This document shows positions 51,401 to 59,575 of a stretch of DNA of 64,000 nucleotides, in pieces. A program made the translations under genes and the position numbers. This stretch comes from Anolis sagrei. Taxonomy: Eukaryota > Chordata > Lepidosauria > Squamata > Anolidae. The first letter of the stretch is position 1. Each line of letters opens with the position of its first letter. Under the pieces are notes generated by a model that saw only the letters and a program-made list of their open reading frames with translations, was not told the origin of the DNA and did no database searches. The stretch spans positions 179,296,117 to 179,360,116 of the forward strand of contig NC_090022.1 of assembly GCF_037176765.1 (NCBI RefSeq), written 5' to 3'.

Positions 51401-54400
51401 AACATGGTTATCATATCCTCAGCCTTCTTTTCTCCAAGCTGAACACACCCAACAATGTAGTGTTGCAATGTACAAGGGTTATCCATAATGTAAGATTACA
51501 GTATTTTTTAAAAATACAAAGAATGAATGTATTTTAATAAAACTTACATGGATTGTAGTATAGGTATTACATTATTTTTTCACATCATCACCATTCAGTT
51601 CAATAAATTTTGTCACTGTTGCAAGGGGATGAATGGAATTGTTGGAATGAATGGACATTTCGGAACTCTGAATCACTGTGCGTGAGACTGTTTTTATTAT
51701 ATTATGTATTGATGTTTTTAATCTGTTAAGTGTTTAAATTGTTTTATGTATGCTTGTATAATTTGATAGGCATCGAATCTGTGCCTCTGTTTGTAAGCCG
51801 CCCTGAGTCCCCCCCTCCCCCCCCCCCGGGGGTGAGAAGGGTGGGGTATAAGTAACTGCAATAAATAAATAAAATAAATGAGTTTTTGATGCCCGTATCA
51901 TAGAAGTTTCCCTCCAACTTTTTCAGCCAGTTCATCACTTTTGATTTTCACCTCGTCATTGTTGGGAAAGCGTTTTTCACTCAGGTGTTCCTTCAATTTA
52001 GTGAACAGATTATAGTCATTGGGTGCAAGATCAGGGCTTTGAGAGGGGTGGCTTAAAACATCCCAACCAAATGAAGTCAACAACTCTTGTGTTGCATGAG
52101 CGGTGTGCAGACACGCATTGTCATGAAGGAAACAAACTCCTGCCGTCAACATCCCACAATTAATATAACTCACATATAGACAATAACACACAAGGATTTA
52201 AAAGTTTCCCCTCTGGTTTTTAAAAAATGCAAAAACCAAGCATTACATAGAGTCCTCACCCATGACCTCCAGCTGCACATGCATGAAGCTCTCCACTTCG
52301 TCACGCAGGGTGCTGTGGGATCGCAGAGGCACAGGTAGGAAGCCATACACCTCTTTGTTGCACACATACATCTGGACCTCTAAACAAATGGAATGGGAGG
52401 GAGGAGAACAAGCATATAAGAGCATTGTTATTATTATGAGTGCACAGCAATAATGTCATCCTCCAGAGGTGATTAAGGATGCCTTCATCATTGGGTTTCC
52501 CACCTCAGGCATAAACCAGGAAGCTGCTCTGCTATTTCCTGCCTTCCACCAGCCAGCAAACAGCACTGTTGCAACGGGACAGCATCTGAAATGTTGCTTT
52601 GAGGGGGGAAGGTATCTGCATGAGGGAGACAGTAAATTGCTCCTTCTGCAATGAGTGAATGAGACATATACCAATGTTATACTGGCATGTAATACTAAAG
52701 TCTCACCTCCATATGAATTAACCTGGGGAAATTCTTGTTCAAGAGATCCTGCACCACAGCTGGCTGCCCACAAAATGGCTCACGTACTATCCACTCATTT
52801 AGAGACAAGATACGATACGATAATACGTAGAGATAAAGGTTTCCCCTGACATTAAGTCTAGTCATGTCCGACTCTGGGCTGTGGTACTCATCTCCATTTC
52901 TAAGCTGAAGAGCCTGCGTTTTCCGTAGACGCCTCTAAGTTCATGTGGCTGGCATGACTGCATGGTGCGCCGTTACCTTCCTGCTGGAGTGGTATCTATT
53001 GATCTACTCACAATTGCATGTTTTCAAACTGCTAGGTTGGCAGAAGCTGGGCCTAACAGCGGGAACTCACACTGCTCTCCAGATTCGAACCACCAACCTT
53101 TTGGTCAGCAAGTTCTGCAGCTCAGCAATTTAATCCACTGCACCACCATAACTTGGATTCTTTTGGCTTCATACATAGCACAACTCCATTTCAAAGTTCT
53201 CAATGCACTGCATTCCCAATATAGGCAGGGACAAAGGCAAAAAAGGGCCCCCAAATGTCCAATGTATTTTAGTTAAAAATACTGATTTCCTGTAATTAAG
53301 CTTAAGAGATTCATTCCCATCATGTGATAAATCTCAGGCCCAGGGACAGTCAACACCCCAGACACTCATGGAAGGCCCAGCTCTCCAATGGCTATGTTGG
53401 CTAGAGAAGATGGCAGATGCAATACTAGATAGTCACTTGTCCATCCCTAATTTGAGAATAGAAGACTTAAAAGTGTGATATTTACTGCTCGGGAGCAGCA
53501 TAGGACTACCTCAGCCGCTCCCCCCTAGCATTACGGAGTATTTACAGCGGGGTAAGAAGGGCGGAATATAAATACTGAAAGTAAATAAATAAATAAATAT
53601 TAATCATATATTAAATATTACTAATAATGTTACAGTTTAATGGTATGGTACAATATAGAAATATATAATGCTAATATTGTGATATGCTAATAATATAATA
53701 TATTGTATGTACATATAACTTGTAAACGCCTCTGAGTCCCCTTCGGGGTGAGAAGGGCGGCATATAAATGTCGTAAACAGATAAATAAATAAAGCACAGA
53801 GTAGGGAGCAAACCACAAGTTGGCAGGTAACCAAAGCAAGGATATGTGCAAGGCACCACCATACTACAGTCCACATGACAGCGCTCACACCAAAGTTACC
53901 CCAGTTTACTTTATTTGTGGTTCTCAGCTAAATGATGCTGGTTTGTCCGAACAAGACTGCGGCTGCTCAACAGATATACAAGACAGGTTGCTATCCTTCC
54001 CAGTAAGAGAAGGCAGCATTTCCAACTCACCAGCCTGCCTGCAGGCAAAGGCAAAGACAATGATGTCGTCAAATGCCCAAGTGTAGTCTGAATGGGGTGG
54101 GTAGAAGACGAGGTTCTGGCTGGCCTCTTTCTGCAGGTTGATGAGGAAGGTGGAGTGCACCATGGGAACAGCAAAGCAGCCCTTGCGGTCACGTTTCCTG
54201 ATAGGGATGTAGGCAGGTGTGCGCTTGTAATAGCCCTAAGGGAGGGAGAATTTCAAAGGAGTTTAACTGCAAAGAAAAGCAGACATAAAACACAGGGGCT
54301 CACCATGCTGTCATAAGTTGGGAGTGTCATCAGTTGGGAGCCCCTTCCCCCCTCCAAGACAAACTGCTGCTCTGAGATCAGAGTGAAGAGAGGGGCCAGG

Positions 54401-57400
54401 AAGGCAGTTCCATCTTGCCTCCAGTGTCATCAGTTGGGAACCCCTTCCCCCAGCGCCAACCGCTGCTCTGTGATCATAATATATTATGATGTTCTTCTAC
54501 TACTACTACTACTAATAATAATAATAATAATAATATATTATAATCATATATTTTATATTACATATAATATTACTAATAATATTACAGTATAATGTTATAA
54601 TACAATATAGTAATATAAGGATAAAGGTTGTCCCCTGACATTAAGTCCGGTCATGTCTGACTCTGGGGTGTGGTGCTCATCTCCATTTCTAAGCCGAAGA
54701 GCCGGCGTTGTCCATAGACACCTCCAAGATCATGTGGCCAGCATGACTGCATGGAGCGCCGTTACCTTCCCGCTGGAGCAGTACCTATTGATCTACTCAC
54801 ATTTGCATGTTTTCGAACTGCTAGGATGGCAGAAGCTAGGGCTGACAGAGGAAGCTCACACAGCTCCCCGGAATCGAACCTGCGACCTTTCAGTCAACAA
54901 GCTCAGCAGCTGAGCGCTTTAACCCACTGCGCCACCAGGGGCTCCCATATAGTAATATATAATACTAATATTTTGATATGGTAATAATATAATATATTTT
55001 ATTACATATTACTTGTAAGCCACTCTGAGTCCCCTTCGGGGTGAGAAGGGCAGCATATAAATGTTGTAAATAAATAAGGAACCCATGGGTTTGTGATGAG
55101 GAACATGAGGAAGGGATGAAAAATGGCAGTGGGCATTTGGCAAACCAGATGAAGAGATGATATAGATCAGGGATTCTTAAATTGTGGGTCCCAACCACAT
55201 ATGGGGTCCCCTGAGCTCAATGTTGGGGTCCTAAAACTATTTCTGAACCTCACCTAGTGGCTGTTTTAGACATTTACTTGAATCTGTTGTGCAGTGTTTA
55301 CAGCTGTACATCATAAAAATGAAAATCAGTCTGTTTAACAAGCCTTACAAATGTGGATTTGTTAACAGCAAATGTTTAGTTTGTATACCTATTTTATATA
55401 CCTATATACCTGGGGTCATGCAAACATTTCTGAGGCCAGAAGAGGTGGAAAGGTTTAAGAAGCTGTGATACAGGTGATAGACAAATGGATCATACCCTCT
55501 TGCACGTTTTTCCACTGTACTGATTTCCCATTAGAGCTTAACTGCTGGCACTCTAATACCAATCAGGCCAGAGAAAAGGAAACCTGCTGTAATTCATTAT
55601 TCCATTTTGGACAAGTATGCTGATCTAACGTTTATCACCAAGATCTAGATCAGTGGTTCTCATCCTGTGAGTCCCCAGATGTTTTGGCCTTCGACTCCCA
55701 GCTGGCAAACTGGCCGAACTATCTGGGAGTTGTAAACCAAAACACCTGGAGACCCACAGGTTGAGAACCACTGCTCTAGGTGGAAGGGAGCAGTTGGGTA
55801 TGTCTGAAACAATTGTGTCTGACAAGTTATTCAGTGATACCACATCTTATCAGCTGTTCTATCCAACTTAAATAAACTGTGCTGGTAAGTCATCCAAAAG
55901 ATATAGTGCATCTCACCGCTTGAGTTGATAGGTATAAGCTGGTGCCCTGTTAATGATATACATAAGCTTAAGTCCAACTTCTATTTGCATGGTCATTGTG
56001 GAAGTTGGTGCAAGTTGAGAATTCATTAGCTGGAATTCCGAAATACAAAAAAGATGTCTGAAGCTTGATCTTGATCTGGCCATGGAGACAAACCTTGACA
56101 CTTCTCTGACTCTTGCACCATAATTTATTTATTTATTTATTTATTTATTTATTTGGTATGCTTGTATACCGCTAATATCTCAGCCTGTGCGGCGACTCAT
56201 TGCGGTTTACAACATGTTAAAATATACAATGTTAAAATATACAATTCGCTTAAGCATATAAAATTAAAATTAAGAATACATACAAAAAACATACGCAGTA
56301 TTGGGCCACCAATACAGATCGGGACATCTCATAGTTAAAATCGTCATCCAATTCGTTGTCTTGATTGCTAATCCATGGTCAGATAAAACATCACGACGAA
56401 GGTCAATTGAAGACTTGCTCAAACATCCAGGTTTTTAGTTTTTTCCTAAATGCCATTAGCGAGGTGGCTGATCTTAATTCAGTAGGGAGGGCATTCCAAA
56501 GCCGGGGGGCCACCACAGAAAAGGCCCTATCTCTCGTTCCCACGAGCCGCACCTGTGAAGCAGGTGGGATAGAGAGAAGGGCTTCTCCTGAAGATCTAAG
56601 GGTCCTGGTGGGCTGATAGGCCGAGATACGTTCGGATAGGTATGTAGGGCCAGAACCGTTTAGGGCTTTAAAGGTCAAAACCAGCACTTTGAATTGGGCT
56701 CGGTAGCTAATCGGTAGCCAGTGAAGCTGGTACAGCAGAGGAGTTGTGTGCTCCCTGCGCCCAGCCCCTGTTAATACCATGGCTGCCGCCCGTTGGACTA
56801 GTTGGAGCTTCCGGGCCGTCTTCAAAGGCAACCCCACGTAGAGAGCGTTGCAGTAATCAAGACGGGATGTAACCAGAGCGTGGACTACCGTGGCCAAGTC
56901 AGACTTCCCAAGGTACGGTCGCAGTTGGCGCACGAGTCTTAACTGTGCGAATGCTCCCCTGGTCACCGCCGAAACCTGGGGCTCCAGGCTCAGCGATGAG
57001 TCCAGGATCACACCCAAACTGCGAACCTGTGTCTTCAGGGGGAGTGCGACCCCGTCTAACACAGGCTGTAACCCTATACCCTGTTCGGCCTTGCGACTGA
57101 CCAGGAGCACCTCTGTCTTGTCTGGATTCAATTTCAATTTGTTCGCCCCCATCCAGACCATCACAGCGGCTAAGCACCGGTTCAGGACTTCGACAGCCTC
57201 CTTAGTAGCAGGTGGGAAGGAGTGACAGAGTTGGACATCATCTGCGTACAGATGACACCGCACCCCGAAACTCCGGATGATCTCACCCAGCGGCTTCATG
57301 TAGATGTTAAACAACATGGGGGACAGTATTGAACCCTGAGGAACCCCACAAGACAAAGGTTGTGGGGTAGAGCAGGAGTCCCCCAGTGACACCTTCTGAG

Positions 57401-59541
57401 ACCGACCCTCGAGGAATGACCGGAGCCACTGCAGAGCAGTACCTCCGAGACCCATTCCTGCGAGGCGTCCCAGAAGGATAAGCAATGGAATAACTGTGGG
57501 AAAGTGATTGAGCATAACTGCAGTGGCAACAGTGGAGCCACATCAATCTCACAAGCGGACTCAACTATACAGGATCTTGATCAAAGAACAAGGTCTATTA
57601 TCCTGAGTGGTGTTAAGATTTAAATAGAGGCCACCTTGTTGGATACGTCCAAGAAACTCATGGCTACCATGGCCATGAACTGGTAAGTGGACTCACTTGA
57701 ATTGTAGGGCCTACCTGCTGTTTAGTTCTAAACAAGGAGAAAATGGATCTTGGGATGAAGGAAAGAACGGAATTGTGGCATGGAAAGATCTTTTCTAGAT
57801 TACATTTAGACTTCTGTTAGCTTTTAAACTTTACCTAGGGGCTATAGTCACACACACATCTCCAGGGTACTGCCAGGCACTGTGTACATAGAGCCCTGCA
57901 TTCCTGTCTCAATATACACAAACCACAGGGACATGTCATGTTCCACTGGCCGGGGCCTCAATTCCCATGAACTCACAGAGATGTGGAATGCAGAGGAGCC
58001 TGAGAATCCTCAACCTGCATACCTGTGAGGTCATCCCACACCAGAAGTTTGAATAGGCCGCCCGGGAGTCCAGCATAGGGGCCACCACAGTCTTGTTCTC
58101 AGCTATCAAAAGGCTCAAGGTGTCAGGGTTGGTCAGCAGATTGTCCGAATCCAAAAACTGCAGAGGTGCGTGTTAATTCGAGACAGAGAAGGAGAGAGAA
58201 AAAGCACAATGTTAAATCTAGAGATGTTACAATATCAATATTATATATTCTCAGTCTCCAGAATATACAGCAACTATCCTATTTGCTCACCAGCATGAAA
58301 ACCTAGCTAACCAATGCTTGTACTCTCATTTCTTTTCTATTTCAGTTTCTAGTTTGCACTCATGATAGACTTGGATTTTCATATTTATTTGTTTGTTTAT
58401 TTATTTAAAATATTTATATTCCACCCTTCTCACCCCGGAGGGGACTTAGGACGGAGCACAGCATATATACGGCAAACATTCAATGTCGGGACAAGAATCC
58501 GTATACGCATACATAAACATTAAAAACATTTATCTCAATATTAAAATACACCATTTAAAACCGTCCTGGTCATCAGCATCAAATCTAATTGGCTTGGTAA
58601 TTGTTTCTATTGCTGCTTTATTTCCCTGTCCCAAAAGCTTGGTCCCACAGCCAAGTTTTTACCATCCTTCTAAAGGACAAGAGAGAAGGGGCCGATCTGA
58701 TCTCACCAGGAAGAGAGTTCCATAGCCGGGGGGAAATCACCAAGAAGGCCCTGTGTCTCGTCCCTACCAATCATGCCTGTGACAATGGCGGGACGGAAAG
58801 CAGGGCCTCCCCTGCGTATACTCAGGTGATATACTTTTTTTCATGTCAGAAGTGACTTGAGAAACTGCAAGTTGCTTCTGGTGTGAGCAGGCCCATAGCC
58901 AGGATTTTGATTCGGGAGGGGCTGAGTTTGATTCAGGGGGGCTGAGTCTGAGTGAAAGAGGGTCTACCCTAGCAAACCTTTTGTATCATTACCCCAATAC
59001 CCTCATGCATATGGGATATATTGAGTATGGTGATCAGATCATGATATGAATAAACGTAACAGTTTAAATAATGCACCAGTAAGGCCTTCTCGCGGACCAC
59101 CAGGCTACATGCCTGGGTGTGAGAGAATTGGCCGTCTGCAAAGACATTGCCCAGGGGATGTCCAGATGTTTTACCATCCTTTGGGAGGCTTCTCTCATGT
59201 CCCCACATGGGAAGCTGTAGCTAACAGAAAGGAGCTCACCCCATCTCGCAGATTCAAATTGCCGATCTTCAGGCTACTTGAGAAGAAGGGGATTATTTTG
59301 TGTTACTTTTGTTTATGTAATTTAAATAAGTTATTTGTCTTATTATTGTTTATTATGTAATTTAAATAAGTTATTTGTTTTATTATTGTTTATTCACACT
59401 GCTGTAAAGGCACTCCAAATCCCCTTGGGGAGATGGGGTGGGATATAAATAGAGTTTTTATTGGGTTGGTGTAGATTTTTTTTGGGCTATATGGCCATGT
59501 TCTAGAGGCATTCTCTCCTGATGTTTCGCCTGAATCTATGG

Positions 59542-59575
<34 letters not shown>

